The translations under genes and the position numbers were made by a program. From the NCBI RefSeq assembly GCF_009796865.1, contig NZ_CP047028.1, forward strand, positions 3,038,001 through 3,102,000: a stretch of DNA of 64,000 nucleotides, in the 5' to 3' direction. The stretch comes from Formosa sp. L2A11 (GTDB lineage Bacteria > Bacteroidota > Bacteroidia > Flavobacteriales > Flavobacteriaceae). Positions 52,164-62,110 of this stretch are shown here, one piece after another. Numbering within the stretch: the first letter of the stretch is position 1; the number at the start of each line of letters is the position of its first letter. The notes beneath the pieces are model-generated. The model ran no database searches. It was not told where the DNA came from and was given only the letters and a program-made list of their open reading frames with translations.

Positions 52164-53391
52164 ATTTATCTGGAAAATCTATAGCTTCAAAATCTACAGT
52201 TGAATTGTTTGTATCTATTAAAATAGTTCTACCAAAACGATCGGAAGCTACTTCGTCAATTTTTCTTCTTGAACTTAATCCTGTATAAGAAATTGCTCCA
52301 TCTGCATTAACATAAGTAAATCCAGCATCTAAAGCACTTGGAATACGTTTAAATTCTGAAGCTCCAGAATTATCTAAAATATCTACTGCATCGATAACTT
52401 CATCTACAGAGATTTTCATTAATTTATAAGTTGATGTAGATCCAGTTTCTGTATAATCTACAATATCTGAATCTGAAAAAGAAGCTTCGTTACTTACTAA
52501 AACAACACTTGCAGATGAAGTAATTAATCTAAAGAAATTTGTTTCATCAAACATATAAATATTAGTCATGTTTGGTACTGCAGGATTATCTAATTCAAAA
52601 AATGAATTTCCTAATCGGCCTTGAGCTTCTAGCCAATCTATTGAGTAATGTTCTAAAGTCGCATCTGTATTATCTAACTGCGTATCTGGTGTAAAACTTC
52701 CTTCTTTATAATTTACAGCGTTTAAAGCAATAACAATACTTTTTCCTGGTAGTACAGCATAATCTTCTCCTGTTCCTGGAATTTGGCTCATTACATCTGT
52801 ATACACATAATCACTATCTGTTAAAACACTAGATAATGCAGTGTCTCCAGACATTCCGGTATCTCCAAAAATATTTGCAATGTACATACCATCTGCATAT
52901 AAAGTTTCTGAAGAATTATTAAAAATTTCGACAAAAGAATCTTTAAATAAAGTAATATAACCTGATCCTGCAGAATACACTTCTTTAATAACTAAACCTC
53001 CATTAGAATTTACAGCATTTACCTCTACATTTGCTACGGCTGTTTCCTGAATGGTAACAGAGACATTATTTGCTGTTCCACTTAATGTATAATCGTCTGT
53101 AACATTGCTTGCTATAACAGCATAGGTTCCTATAGCAATATTATCAAATAATGCAGAACCATTAGCATCTGTGGTTAAACTTAAAGTTGCATTATCTACA
53201 GTATTTGTAATACTAACATCTATACCTTCTAGAGAAATATCGTTTAGTTCACTTGCTAATTCTAATTGTACTTGTAAGTTTCCTAAATTAGCGACACTAT
53301 CATCATCACTACAACTCATTACTACTGTTGTTAATAAAAAAATTGCTAATAATTTTGTTAATCCTACGCGTTTTAAAATTGTTTCTTTCAT
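52147..53391 (-). CDS. DUF4876 lipoprotein
   Basis: Product of 414 residues with a lipoprotein signal (TTVVMSC, lipobox near residue 27). An Ig-like carboxypeptidase-regulatory domain follows at residues 35-125 (LEGIDVSITNTVDNATLSLTTDANGSALF pattern), then the DUF4876 part beginning LVIKEVYSAGSGYIT with a conserved EIFNNSSETLYADGMYI block. The pattern resembles lamin-tail-like beta sandwiches. Surface-exposed partner of the TonB receptor, one base after that gene. Likely captures ligand for the receptor. Confidence 0.85.
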   Translation of the reverse strand: MKETILKRVGLTKLLAIFLLTTVVMSCSDDDSVANLGNLQVQLELASELNDISLEGIDVSITNTVDNATLSLTTDANGSALFDNIAIGTYAVIASNVTDDYTLSGTANNVSVTIQETAVANVEVNAVNSNGGLVIKEVYSAGSGYITLFKDSFVEIFNNSSETLYADGMYIANIFGDTGMSGDTALSSVLTDSDYVYTDVMSQIPGTGEDYAVLPGKSIVIALNAVNYKEGSFTPDTQLDNTDATLEHYSIDWLEAQGRLGNSFFELDNPAVPNMTNIYMFDETNFFRLITSSASVVLVSNEASFSDSDIVDYTETGSTSTYKLMKISVDEVIDAVDILDNSGASEFKRIPSALDAGFTYVNADGAISYTGLSSRRKIDEVASDRFGRTILIDTNNSTVDFEAIDFPDKYGYNN

Positions 53392-53392
53392 G

Positions 53393-56380
53393 TTATTGAT
53401 TTGATTTATTATTAATTAGTATTGTGATATTAAATCCTACAGATAATTTATTATTGAGTTTTCTTCGGTTTCCTAAATAATTGTAAGTTGGATTATACCA
53501 AGGCGCATTATTAGCGTAAAAGCTAAACGAATGTCCTTGTTTTGTTTCTTTTCGTATTTGTAAATTAAAATTGCTATAAAAAGGAGTTCCTACTGTGGTA
53601 TATGTGTTTTCATCTTTCTTTAAATCTGCAAATTCTGGATTTGTTCTGTTCTCTTCCGGAATCTCAATATAATTTCCATCAGTATCATAATATGCAAACG
53701 GATATAAACTTGTACCTATATATTTAGTGCTTTCTTTAAAGTTTAATTCTGCAGAAAGCGTTAAAACAAATCTTAATGAAGGAATATGTTGTATTAAAGT
53801 AAGCGTTCCAAAACTTCTAATGGCTTTATTTAATGCGTTTTCATACACACCATATCGTACAGAATTATCGCCAATAACATATGCAGATTTATCTATACTA
53901 TATCCTTTATCTGTTACAACACTTTCTAGGTAACTATATCTAAAATTAAACTCTGTATTGGTTTCTTTTATTCTTTTAGGGTTTAAAGTCACTTCTATTC
54001 CGTTAGTCGATTCGTAATAATTATTTTTCATAACATTTACTGTTCTAGGAATATTATAAACTTCTCCTGTAGGCTCTATAATAGGTTGTACACCTTCTTC
54101 TGCACTAACAACCTCATAAACGGTCTTAGGTAGCAGCAATAATTCTGGAGTTGTATTAATACCACGTCTTAAATCCTTTTTAAAATAGGTGAAATTAAAA
54201 TTCATAAAATCTGGAGACCAATCAAAACCAACTTCTTTTAAATCTGAATAATTAGGTTTTAAATGCTCGTTTGTAGGCTGATAAACATACGTGGTTACCA
54301 CAGCTAAACGCTCGTCTGGATTATTTGCATAATATTGAAAATTAATATAATCTATATAAGATTTCCCTGGATATAACTGAGCCATTGCAGGCGCTTTATA
54401 AGAAACACCCCAAGCTGCTCTAGCTGTAAAATTATTATGCTTAGTAGAAAAAGACATACGCGGAGACCATAAATTATAGCGTTCTAGCATATTATCGTAT
54501 CTAATTCCTAAATTAAGTTGTTGTTTTGAAGATTCTCCATAACGCTTAATAACGGTTTGATGATACGCTGAAAATGTTTTAGATGCTGGTATTTTTTCAA
54601 AAGTTGTAGATCTACTCCCCGCTATATCTTGGGAATGTGCAATATTTCCTGTAGCAACTCGCCCACTTCCTGTATTATCATCGAAAGTATATTGAATACC
54701 GGTTTCAAAATTAAAATCGAAATGCTCTAAATGTAAATATTGAGAAGCATTAACCATTCCGTTAAAATTTACAGGTTGCCCTTTAATATCTCTTATTTGG
54801 TCGAATGCATTTGGAGTATATACTGTAGAATACGTACCACTTTCTAAAGATTCAATTATAGGATAAGGCCCATCAAGCACATAAGTATCGTAAAACGAAT
54901 GCTGATTAACTAAACTCCCACTAAAATTATAATTAATTTTTCCTAAAACAGATGATGGAAAATCTCCAGAAAGACTTAATTGGTATGATGTACTTTTAAC
55001 ATCCGCTTCATTTTTATAAACCTCTTCTGGTTCGTGTCTGTTTCCATCGTCTGAATGGCCAATTCTTAACGCTGTAAAATGATTCCAATCTAAACCTTCA
55101 AAAACAGGAAGTTTCCAACGTAAACCTAGATTAAAACTTTTATAAAATAATTTTCGCTCTGTAGGTGATCCTGAAGAATATGCGAATGAAAAATCTGAGT
55201 TTAAAACCCCATAATCGTTTAATTCATATCCTTTAGCTACAGATGTTTGATAATTTGTAGATGATACATTTGCCGATACAATATAAGGAGACTTCCCTAC
55301 TTTACTCTTTACTAAAACACCTCCAGAAGATAGATTTCCATATTTTGGAGAAGCTACACCTGCTATAACTTCTACAGATTCTACATTGGCTAATGTTATG
55401 CTTCTTAAATCTACACCACCTGCAACAACAGATTTTCCTCCGTCTAAAGAAGACGAGTTTTTGGTTTGCATATTAGCATCTGTACTAATTGCAGCTCCAT
55501 CTATAATAATTGCTGTTCCGAATGAATTAGCATCTGAGGTTACTGCACTACGTATACTAGCTTGTTTTGGATCTGTTAAATTGACTTGCTCTGTTTTATT
55601 TCCTGGAAGTAGACTTAACACATCAGATAAATTCATGGCCTGAACTTGCTTAATAGCCTGACTTTCTATTTTATAAGTTGAAGTCCCTTCTCTACTTTCT
55701 GTCTTTTTTGCTGTTACAACAACGGCATCTAAACTTAACAAATCCTCTTTTAAGGTAATTGTAATGTTAGATAGATCTGAAATTGAAGCTAAATCTACCT
55801 CTTCAGCTTTATAGCCAATAAGACTTAATTTAATATGAAAATTTTTGTGTGGCAGTTCCATAGAAAACGCACCATCTATATTTGTAAATGTTCCGATATT
55901 TAAATCTGAAATAATAACATTTACATCGGCTAAGGGTTGCTGATTAACATCGAATACGTGTCCTTTAATGTCTACCTTATCATTAAAAACTTTTCGTGTC
56001 CGCTTTTCGTTTTTAGATTTTTCTTTTATTAAGATGATGTTATTTTCGGTTATCGTAATGTTTACATTTCCATTAGATAACGCTAAATCTAAAAGTTTAT
56101 CGACCTTAATAATTCCCTTTTTCAATTGCACTTTAGGAAAAGATTCGAATAATTTTTCTGGATAAATAAACATGTAATCACTCGATTGTGCTTTAATAAT
56201 TTTAAAAACCTCATCTACAGTTACGACTTTGTCTTCATTAATATTAATTTCAGCATTTTGAGAGCTCACATGGTTGGAACCAAACATTGTAGCACAAAAA
56301 AAGAATATAAATATTCGCATAATACAGTTTAAGATACCTTTCCTGAATACAGAAGAGGCACTAATTAATTTAAATTTCAT
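53393..56380 (-). CDS. TonB-dependent receptor with STN signalling domain
   Basis: Product of 995 residues. A signal segment is followed by an STN (secretin/TonB N-terminal) domain at about 55-115 (DKVVTVDEVFKIIKAQSSDYMFIY), the domain that signals to FecR. Next are a carboxypeptidase-regulatory beta domain at 135-215 (IKGHVFDVNQQPLADVNVIISD), a plug near 235-370 and a 22-strand barrel ending in LSVGFNITILINN. It imports a ligand across the outer membrane with TonB energy. Encoded downstream of ECF sigma and FecR genes, the classic FecIRA arrangement, and followed by its lipoprotein, barrel and peptidase partners. Ligand unknown. Confidence 0.92.
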   Translation of the reverse strand: MKFKLISASSVFRKGILNCIMRIFIFFFCATMFGSNHVSSQNAEININEDKVVTVDEVFKIIKAQSSDYMFIYPEKLFESFPKVQLKKGIIKVDKLLDLALSNGNVNITITENNIILIKEKSKNEKRTRKVFNDKVDIKGHVFDVNQQPLADVNVIISDLNIGTFTNIDGAFSMELPHKNFHIKLSLIGYKAEEVDLASISDLSNITITLKEDLLSLDAVVVTAKKTESREGTSTYKIESQAIKQVQAMNLSDVLSLLPGNKTEQVNLTDPKQASIRSAVTSDANSFGTAIIIDGAAISTDANMQTKNSSSLDGGKSVVAGGVDLRSITLANVESVEVIAGVASPKYGNLSSGGVLVKSKVGKSPYIVSANVSSTNYQTSVAKGYELNDYGVLNSDFSFAYSSGSPTERKLFYKSFNLGLRWKLPVFEGLDWNHFTALRIGHSDDGNRHEPEEVYKNEADVKSTSYQLSLSGDFPSSVLGKINYNFSGSLVNQHSFYDTYVLDGPYPIIESLESGTYSTVYTPNAFDQIRDIKGQPVNFNGMVNASQYLHLEHFDFNFETGIQYTFDDNTGSGRVATGNIAHSQDIAGSRSTTFEKIPASKTFSAYHQTVIKRYGESSKQQLNLGIRYDNMLERYNLWSPRMSFSTKHNNFTARAAWGVSYKAPAMAQLYPGKSYIDYINFQYYANNPDERLAVVTTYVYQPTNEHLKPNYSDLKEVGFDWSPDFMNFNFTYFKKDLRRGINTTPELLLLPKTVYEVVSAEEGVQPIIEPTGEVYNIPRTVNVMKNNYYESTNGIEVTLNPKRIKETNTEFNFRYSYLESVVTDKGYSIDKSAYVIGDNSVRYGVYENALNKAIRSFGTLTLIQHIPSLRFVLTLSAELNFKESTKYIGTSLYPFAYYDTDGNYIEIPEENRTNPEFADLKKDENTYTTVGTPFYSNFNLQIRKETKQGHSFSFYANNAPWYNPTYNYLGNRRKLNNKLSVGFNITILINNKSNQ

Positions 56381-56437
56381 TAATTTGTAAATTATTAGTT
56401 AATTAAACCTTTTTTTAATTGATTGATATTGTATTGC

Positions 56438-56478
56438 GGAGAGATAGTCTTGAGCTTGGCGGTTTAAACTATCTCTCC
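56438..56478 (-). other. Stem-loop in the leader between FecR and the TonB receptor
   Basis: Perfect 11-base stem GGAGAGATAGT/ACTATCTCTCC with a 19-base loop. It has a T tract only on the plus strand, so it is not a classical terminator for the minus-strand genes. It may attenuate read-through or stabilise the receptor mRNA 5' end. Confidence 0.5.
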
Positions 56479-56519
56479 TTTTTTATTATTACACTCCTAA
56501 TCTTGTTAAGACTTTAGTG

Positions 56520-57692
56520 TTATTTTATAATTACCGATTTTTTATTAATTTCAAAAGAATTGATAATGTTTGCGGTTTGTAAAATAGTTAGTATACTTTC
56601 TATACTATAATTCTTTTTTAACGACCCAATAAATTTTTGAGTTTCTAAATCTTTCTTCTCAAAAGTAACATCAATATCATACCATCTAGACAGCACTGTC
56701 ATGATATCTTTAAGCGGTTTATTTTCGAAATTGAAAACACCTTCTTTCCATGCTATTTCGTTATAGACATCAACAGCTGTTATCGCTAATGCATTGGTTT
56801 CTATATTTAAATTAGATTGTTGGTTAGGTACTAAGTTTTTAGTTTTATGTTCAGAACTCACCTTAACTTTACCTTCTACCAAAGTGGTATACACATTTAC
56901 CTCTTCTTTATATGCTTTCAGGTTAAATTCTGTACCTAGTACTTCTATAGTTTGTTGCTTATTTATAACCTGAAACGTTGCGCCATTATGTTTTGTACTT
57001 GGAGATACATCAAAATAAGCTTCTCCATAAACAAGCTCTACCAAACGTGGTTTTCCTTTTATAAAATGTACTGGATATTTTAATTCAGATTCTGAATTTA
57101 ACCAGACATGAGTACCATCAGATAATGTTACTTGAAACTGTCCTCCTCTTGGAATGGTTAAATAATTGTAGGCTACTTCTTGGGGTGTCGTTTCGGTATT
57201 ATTATCGTCTTGATAAACAATTTCCTCACCATTAGTTACTACATTTTGAGCCGCGTACTTTACGTCTTTTACAAGTGCTACAGTTTCGCCACTTTCTAAT
57301 GTTAATATGGCCTTATCTATACCTGGTTCTATTTGATTATCAACAATTATAGGTGTATTAAGATTTTCGTTCAAACTACTATCTTTTAAAAAGTAGGTTG
57401 TTGTTAGTACACCTAATACAATAGCTGCAGCAGCTGCATAATGCCAGTAATATGTTTTTTTAGGCACAACCAATTTCGATTTTAAAATGTTCCAATCGGC
57501 TTTAGCATCAATCTTCGTTTTTAAATCTAATCGAGATTCTATAGCAGATTTATCTGTTAGTCTTGTTAGAATATCTTCTTTTTCTTCTTTTGAAAAGACA
57601 TCTGAAGCATCTAACGCTTTAGGCTTTTCATCTTTTAACAACTGAGAAGCGATCTGCTTAGATAATATTATGATTTTATTAAACTTTACCAT
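56520..57692 (-). CDS. FecR-family anti-sigma factor
   Basis: Product of 390 residues: a cytoplasmic N-terminal part that holds the sigma factor, one TM helix (YYWHYAAAAAIVLGVLTTTYFL near residue 83), then the periplasmic FecR domain (LTIPRGGQFQVTLSDGTHVWLNSESELKYP near 197) and a C-terminal secretin-like domain (FNFENKPLKDIMTVLSRWYDIDVTFEKKDL near 316). It senses the STN domain of the receptor and controls the adjacent ECF sigma factor. Located 130 bases downstream of the sigma gene. Confidence 0.95.
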   Translation of the reverse strand: MVKFNKIIILSKQIASQLLKDEKPKALDASDVFSKEEKEDILTRLTDKSAIESRLDLKTKIDAKADWNILKSKLVVPKKTYYWHYAAAAAIVLGVLTTTYFLKDSSLNENLNTPIIVDNQIEPGIDKAILTLESGETVALVKDVKYAAQNVVTNGEEIVYQDDNNTETTPQEVAYNYLTIPRGGQFQVTLSDGTHVWLNSESELKYPVHFIKGKPRLVELVYGEAYFDVSPSTKHNGATFQVINKQQTIEVLGTEFNLKAYKEEVNVYTTLVEGKVKVSSEHKTKNLVPNQQSNLNIETNALAITAVDVYNEIAWKEGVFNFENKPLKDIMTVLSRWYDIDVTFEKKDLETQKFIGSLKKNYSIESILTILQTANIINSFEINKKSVIIK

Positions 57693-57822
57693 TAATTATG
57701 ACTACTATTTTTACCTAAGACGACAAAATATTACGATAGGGTTAAAAAAAAATATTTTTTTTTAATCAAGATGTAAAATATTAACATTTTAGATTAATGA
57801 ATATGGGATGAAATGTTCTTTT

Positions 57823-58383
57823 TTAATTGGAAGACTCGAAGACGAAAGCCAGTAAAACGAAGTAGTTTTTTAACAGTGGTCTTAATCGTTTATAAGCTAT
57901 CTTTTTTTGAGCTTTAACCGTATTTATAGAAATATTTAAATGCTGAGCAATTTCTACATTTGTAAATTCTTTTATACTTAATCTAATGATTTGAGCACAC
58001 TTATGTGGAAGTGTATTTATAGCTTCTTCTATTCTAGATGACGCCTCCTCAATCACAACTTCTTTTAAATAAAAAGAGTCTTTATTTATATTATCCATTT
58101 CTATAACAGACATATGTTCTGTTGATTTGAAGCGTTTACTTTTTAAAAAATCTAATGATTTATTTTTAACAGAAGTATACAAATAAGATTTTACAGCAAT
58201 CTCGTTTTTAAATTCAATTTTATCTTCCCAAACCTTTATAAAAACATCTTGCACAACATCTTTTGCAACATCTAAATTATCGACATAATTTTCAGCAAAA
58301 AGACATAGCGAATTATATAATGTATCAAAAACATTTTTATACGACTTTAAGGACAAAGTATAAATTTCTTTTGTCTTGGGCAC
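57823..58383 (-). CDS. ECF sigma factor (FecI/RpoE-like)
   Basis: Product of 186 residues starting at GTG 58383. Region 2 is visible as DVVQDVFIKVWEDKIEF near 44 and KSYLYTSVKNKSLDFLKSKRF near 64; region 4 as INTLPHKCAQIIRLSIKEFTNVEIAQHLNISINTVKAQKKIAYKRL near 125. It directs RNA polymerase to the TonB-receptor genes when released by FecR. First gene of the FecIR-receptor cluster. Confidence 0.95.
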   Translation of the reverse strand: MPKTKEIYTLSLKSYKNVFDTLYNSLCLFAENYVDNLDVAKDVVQDVFIKVWEDKIEFKNEIAVKSYLYTSVKNKSLDFLKSKRFKSTEHMSVIEMDNINKDSFYLKEVVIEEASSRIEEAINTLPHKCAQIIRLSIKEFTNVEIAQHLNISINTVKAQKKIAYKRLRPLLKNYFVLLAFVFESSN

Positions 58384-58587
58384 TGAGCTTATAATTAAAT
58401 TAGGGAGTCAAATCTACTTAAAAAGTAATCAACTTAAACAGCTCTTTTATTTTTTTATGTTTTGAGAGTTTAAACGTTGTTTTTAAAAACATTTATTCAT
58501 TTAAACATAGATTATTTGCTAATTTAACAAAAGATAAGATGTTAATTATTGGAGTATTAAAACTAAAATAATTTAAAATAAAAAAAA

Positions 58588-58623
58588 CCTCAACACGATC
58601 CATAATCACGGATTGCATTGAGG
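58588..58623 (-). terminator. Terminator after the metallophosphatase gene
   Basis: Interrupted stem with outer arms CCTCAA/TTGAGG and inner pairs around GATCC/GGATT. On the minus strand it is followed by seven T. It ends the unit at 58652. Confidence 0.75.
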
Positions 58624-58651
58624 TGAATCTAAAATAACAATTAAAAAAAAA

Positions 58652-60277
58652 TTAATCTATTTTTACAGATTTAAAATATGTGGTTTTATTTGTTGTAATT
58701 TCTATAATATATACGCCTTTAGAAAGATCATTAACTTTAATCTCTTCTTTTTTACTCTTTTTTACTAATGTTCCAACATTGTTATAAAACTTCACCCTTT
58801 TTAGACGTTCATTTTTATCAATAGCAACGTTAATCATTCCATTAACAGGAATAAGAAACGACTTTAGTTCTTTTTCTACAGCCTGACGTTTAGCAAGTGT
58901 AATTCCAGTTTTATTAATACTAAAATAATCATCAATTTCACCCGTTTCTCTTACAAACTTAATATTAAGATTTTGTCCACCTTTTCCATCTGCTTCAACT
59001 TCCATAACACAAGATCCCAATTCGTTTAAAGATAAAAACATAGCTTGATGATTTAAGTCTCCTCCAGATATCTGACCTGCAGATCCTGTAGTAATATACA
59101 CAGCGCCTTCTGCAGTATCTTTATCTTTTTGGTATACACCATCTCCATCTGCCTTTCCATCTCCGTGTCCAGTTGCTCCAACAGTATGTCCGCCTTTTGA
59201 AAGTTCAGCAGGATTAAATGTGTTAGAAAATCCGTGGTGACCATTTAAAAAGTAAGAACGCTCGTAAGAATGACTATGTCCGTTTAAAATAAGATCTACC
59301 CCATTAGCCTCTAACATGGGCATAAAGTTTGTTCTCATATCTATAAGTCTGTCTTCATAATCGGAATCATGAGACCCTTTAGAATATGCTGGATGATGAA
59401 ATAAAGTTACAATCCAATCTTGTGTTGTATTTTGAATATCGTTTTGTGCCCATTTATACATTGGTGCACCAACCTCACGATTTGAATGATGTGAGTCTAG
59501 TATTATAAAGTGAATATTTGCATAATTAAAAGAATAATATGCTTCTGTTCCCGATGCTGTACCTCCAGATTCTCCTGCTTTAGGAAAAGTAAAAATGTCG
59601 TAATACGGACCTGATTGTGAATCTGAATCTGCGGAATATCCATCATGGTTTCCTAAACAAGACCAAGCTACAGATTTCTTGAACATCTCGCTATACACAT
59701 CAAAAAAAGCTTCTTGATACTCGACATCTGTTCCTGTATTATAGGCGTTATCACCTAAAAACAACATCATATCTGTTTTGCCAGTATTTACAGAATCTTT
59801 AGCAACATAATTGTAATACTCATCACGCACTTCTCTTTGAAAAGCATTAGCTGTTCCGGGATCTCCTAAAATCCATGCGCGAACAAACTGATCTGTTCCT
59901 GATTTAGGAGCCGTAATCACATACATATTTCCAGAAACACTTTCTGATAACACTCCTGTTTGGCTACCTACATTGTAATAATATTTAGTGTTTGGTGTTA
60001 AACCAGATAAAGAGACTTCGTGCTCTGTTTTTAATTCTGCATCTGTTTCAGTCATATTTAAAGAAGCCAATGCTGTGCCATAATTTACAACCGATGCCGT
60101 TGGCACATCTGTTCTCCATTTTACAATAACAGATGTTGGCGAGCCACTCTGTAGATAAGGTCCGCGTTGTACTACAACTGCAGCAGACGTTTTAGAAACT
60201 GTTTCTGTTACAGCAGTCTGTGAAAAAGAATATACTGAGAACAGTAGCATTAATAAAAAGGTACTTTTTTTAATCAT
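58652..60277 (-). CDS. Secreted purple-acid-phosphatase-like metallophosphatase with T9SS tail
   Basis: Product of 541 residues: signal peptide (residues 1-19), N-terminal fibronectin-like domain (residues 35-125), then a calcineurin-type phosphatase. Metal ligands are in ILGDPG near 136, MLFLGDNAYNT near 172, SCLGNHDGY near 206, LFHHPAYS near 292 and LNGHSHSYERS near 332. The last 75 residues form a type IX secretion sorting domain (NNVGTLVKKSKKEEIKVNDLSKGVYIIEI), so the enzyme is exported to the surface or medium. It releases phosphate from organic esters. Lies between the FecIR cluster and the SusCD pair. Confidence 0.9.
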   Translation of the reverse strand: MIKKSTFLLMLLFSVYSFSQTAVTETVSKTSAAVVVQRGPYLQSGSPTSVIVKWRTDVPTASVVNYGTALASLNMTETDAELKTEHEVSLSGLTPNTKYYYNVGSQTGVLSESVSGNMYVITAPKSGTDQFVRAWILGDPGTANAFQREVRDEYYNYVAKDSVNTGKTDMMLFLGDNAYNTGTDVEYQEAFFDVYSEMFKKSVAWSCLGNHDGYSADSDSQSGPYYDIFTFPKAGESGGTASGTEAYYSFNYANIHFIILDSHHSNREVGAPMYKWAQNDIQNTTQDWIVTLFHHPAYSKGSHDSDYEDRLIDMRTNFMPMLEANGVDLILNGHSHSYERSYFLNGHHGFSNTFNPAELSKGGHTVGATGHGDGKADGDGVYQKDKDTAEGAVYITTGSAGQISGGDLNHQAMFLSLNELGSCVMEVEADGKGGQNLNIKFVRETGEIDDYFSINKTGITLAKRQAVEKELKSFLIPVNGMINVAIDKNERLKRVKFYNNVGTLVKKSKKEEIKVNDLSKGVYIIEITTNKTTYFKSVKID

Positions 60278-60502
60278 AATTTCTGAATAAATGAAAATTA
60301 TATATTTTTAAGATAGACGTGATACAAAACCCTGCTATGCTTTATTATTAAGTATCAAAAAAATGCTTTGCCCCTATCTGTTTTTAGATTGGTAAAGGTT
60401 TAATAACATACCTAACATTAAATTAACCTCGCAATATTTGACTTGTTTTTTAAATTAATTTACCTAGAAAACACAAGTTCTATTTCCGTTTAGTATTAAA
60501 TT

Positions 60503-60537
60503 AATTTGCACGTATTATTACATAATACGTGCAAATT
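60503..60537 (-). terminator. Long hairpin after susD-like gene
   Basis: Perfect 16-base stem AATTTGCACGTATTAT/ATAATACGTGCAAATT with a three-base loop, followed on the minus strand by T/A-rich sequence. It separates the SusCD unit from the phosphatase gene. Confidence 0.8.
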
Positions 60538-60559
60538 TTAAACTCAAATATATTTGTAA

Positions 60560-62086
60560 TTAATAAGTCGGGTTTTGTATTAGATTTTCATCTTTTAACA
60601 TTTCTACTTCTGGTATTTGATGCAATATGCGATTAGATGTATAAGGAATAGAACTCGGTCCTGACCAACCTTGCCAAGACATATAACTTCTATCCATTGT
60701 TTTCTTATTTCTAAATACATCATGTGTACGGTGTCCTTCGTGAGCGAACTCTAAACGGTCTTCGTCTAAAACAACATCTAATACAGAATTATATCCCTGA
60801 AGATTACTCGCACTAAATAACTGATCTCCTGACAATCCAGCACGCTCTCTAATAACATTTACCATATCTAAAGCCATATTATCCTGACCATTTTTAGCAT
60901 AAACTTCTGCTTTTATTAAATACATTTCTGCGAGTCTAAAATAAATTGGAGATGTTAACATAGGAACATCGTCTTGATACGTTAATTTTAGAGTCCAATA
61001 TTCAGGCACACTAGAATTTTCTAAAACCTTATATCCGTAGTATACGTTATCTGGATCTTCAATTTTATTTCCATCGCTATCTAACTCAAACTGTGGATCG
61101 ATAAAGTTAATTCTCAAGTCATTTGGATTCTTAAATAATAAATCCATGTAAGATGAAGATATCATAATCTGACCATAACCACCATCACCATGCATCATAC
61201 CACCCATCATGTATCTACCTACATTATCTGTTTCTAATCTTTTAACAGCGAAAATAGTTTCAGAAACCATTTCTGGCTCATAAGTATTATATTTTACATA
61301 GTTAGTTTGGTTTAGTAATTCATATCGTCCTGAGTTTAGCACTTTATCTGCATATTCAATAGCTTTATCATTATCTTCCATAAACAAATACAACCTAGAA
61401 AGTGCAGCATAAGCAACTTCTTTAGAGACATAAATATTTATTTTACTTTCATTTAATAAACTCACAGCATCTAATAAATCTTGTTCAATAAACGCGTAAG
61501 TTTCTTTAACTGTAGCTCTTGCAAGTCCTTCATTTTCTATAGAAGAACTCGTTAATGGTACACCTAAATTAGTTTCAGGACTATCGTTAGAGTATGGCCT
61601 TCCGTATACGCGTACCAAATCGAAATAAAACATGGCACGAAGAAATGTATTTTCTCCTTTTAACTGATCTCTTTGTTCAATCTCCTCCGAAGTTAAATCT
61701 AGTAATGCATCTAAACCTTCATTAACTACATTTATAGAGTAAATAGCACGGTAAGAATATTGCCAGAAATCTTGTGAGCGTTCTGATGCTGAAGTTGGCT
61801 GATAGGTTAAAGAATAAGAAAAATCATTTCCACTCCATTGGTTAAGAATAACATCGTCGCTCATATATTCTGTAACATCGTAACGGGTTCTATCATAACC
61901 ATATTTACCTTCGGCTAAACTTAAAAAGGCATAATTACCAATAACAGCATTTTCTAGTAATTCTAAAGAACCGGTAACTTGTTCTGTTGTGATTTGACTA
62001 ATAGGGTCGAAATCTATAGAGTTTTCTGCACATGCTCCTAAAAACAAAGCAAATACACTGATTATAAATGTTTTAATAATTTTCAT
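60560..62086 (-). CDS. SusD/RagB-family nutrient-binding lipoprotein
   Basis: Product of 508 residues with lipoprotein signal (FALFLGAC, Cys19). SusD features are the N-terminal ITTEQV..LLENAVIGNYAFL helix, the TPR-like helices LKGENTFLRAMFYFDLVRVYGRP near 142, the central block EVAYAALSRLYLFMEDNDKAIEYADKVLNSGRYEL and the C-terminal RLAEMYLIKAEVYAKNG and EDRLEFAHEGHRTHDVFRN. It caps the SusC transporter at the cell surface and binds oligosaccharide or other polymer ligand. It lies 24 bases after the SusC stop. Confidence 0.95.
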   Translation of the reverse strand: MKIIKTFIISVFALFLGACAENSIDFDPISQITTEQVTGSLELLENAVIGNYAFLSLAEGKYGYDRTRYDVTEYMSDDVILNQWSGNDFSYSLTYQPTSASERSQDFWQYSYRAIYSINVVNEGLDALLDLTSEEIEQRDQLKGENTFLRAMFYFDLVRVYGRPYSNDSPETNLGVPLTSSSIENEGLARATVKETYAFIEQDLLDAVSLLNESKINIYVSKEVAYAALSRLYLFMEDNDKAIEYADKVLNSGRYELLNQTNYVKYNTYEPEMVSETIFAVKRLETDNVGRYMMGGMMHGDGGYGQIMISSSYMDLLFKNPNDLRINFIDPQFELDSDGNKIEDPDNVYYGYKVLENSSVPEYWTLKLTYQDDVPMLTSPIYFRLAEMYLIKAEVYAKNGQDNMALDMVNVIRERAGLSGDQLFSASNLQGYNSVLDVVLDEDRLEFAHEGHRTHDVFRNKKTMDRSYMSWQGWSGPSSIPYTSNRILHQIPEVEMLKDENLIQNPTY

Positions 62087-62110
62087 AATATTATTTTTTA
62101 TTGTTTAGAA

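Noticed and set aside
58384-58651. Small RNA or small gene between the ECF sigma and phosphatase genes
   Set aside because: Apart from the terminator hairpin the stretch is AT-rich with no open frame or promoter that I can support.
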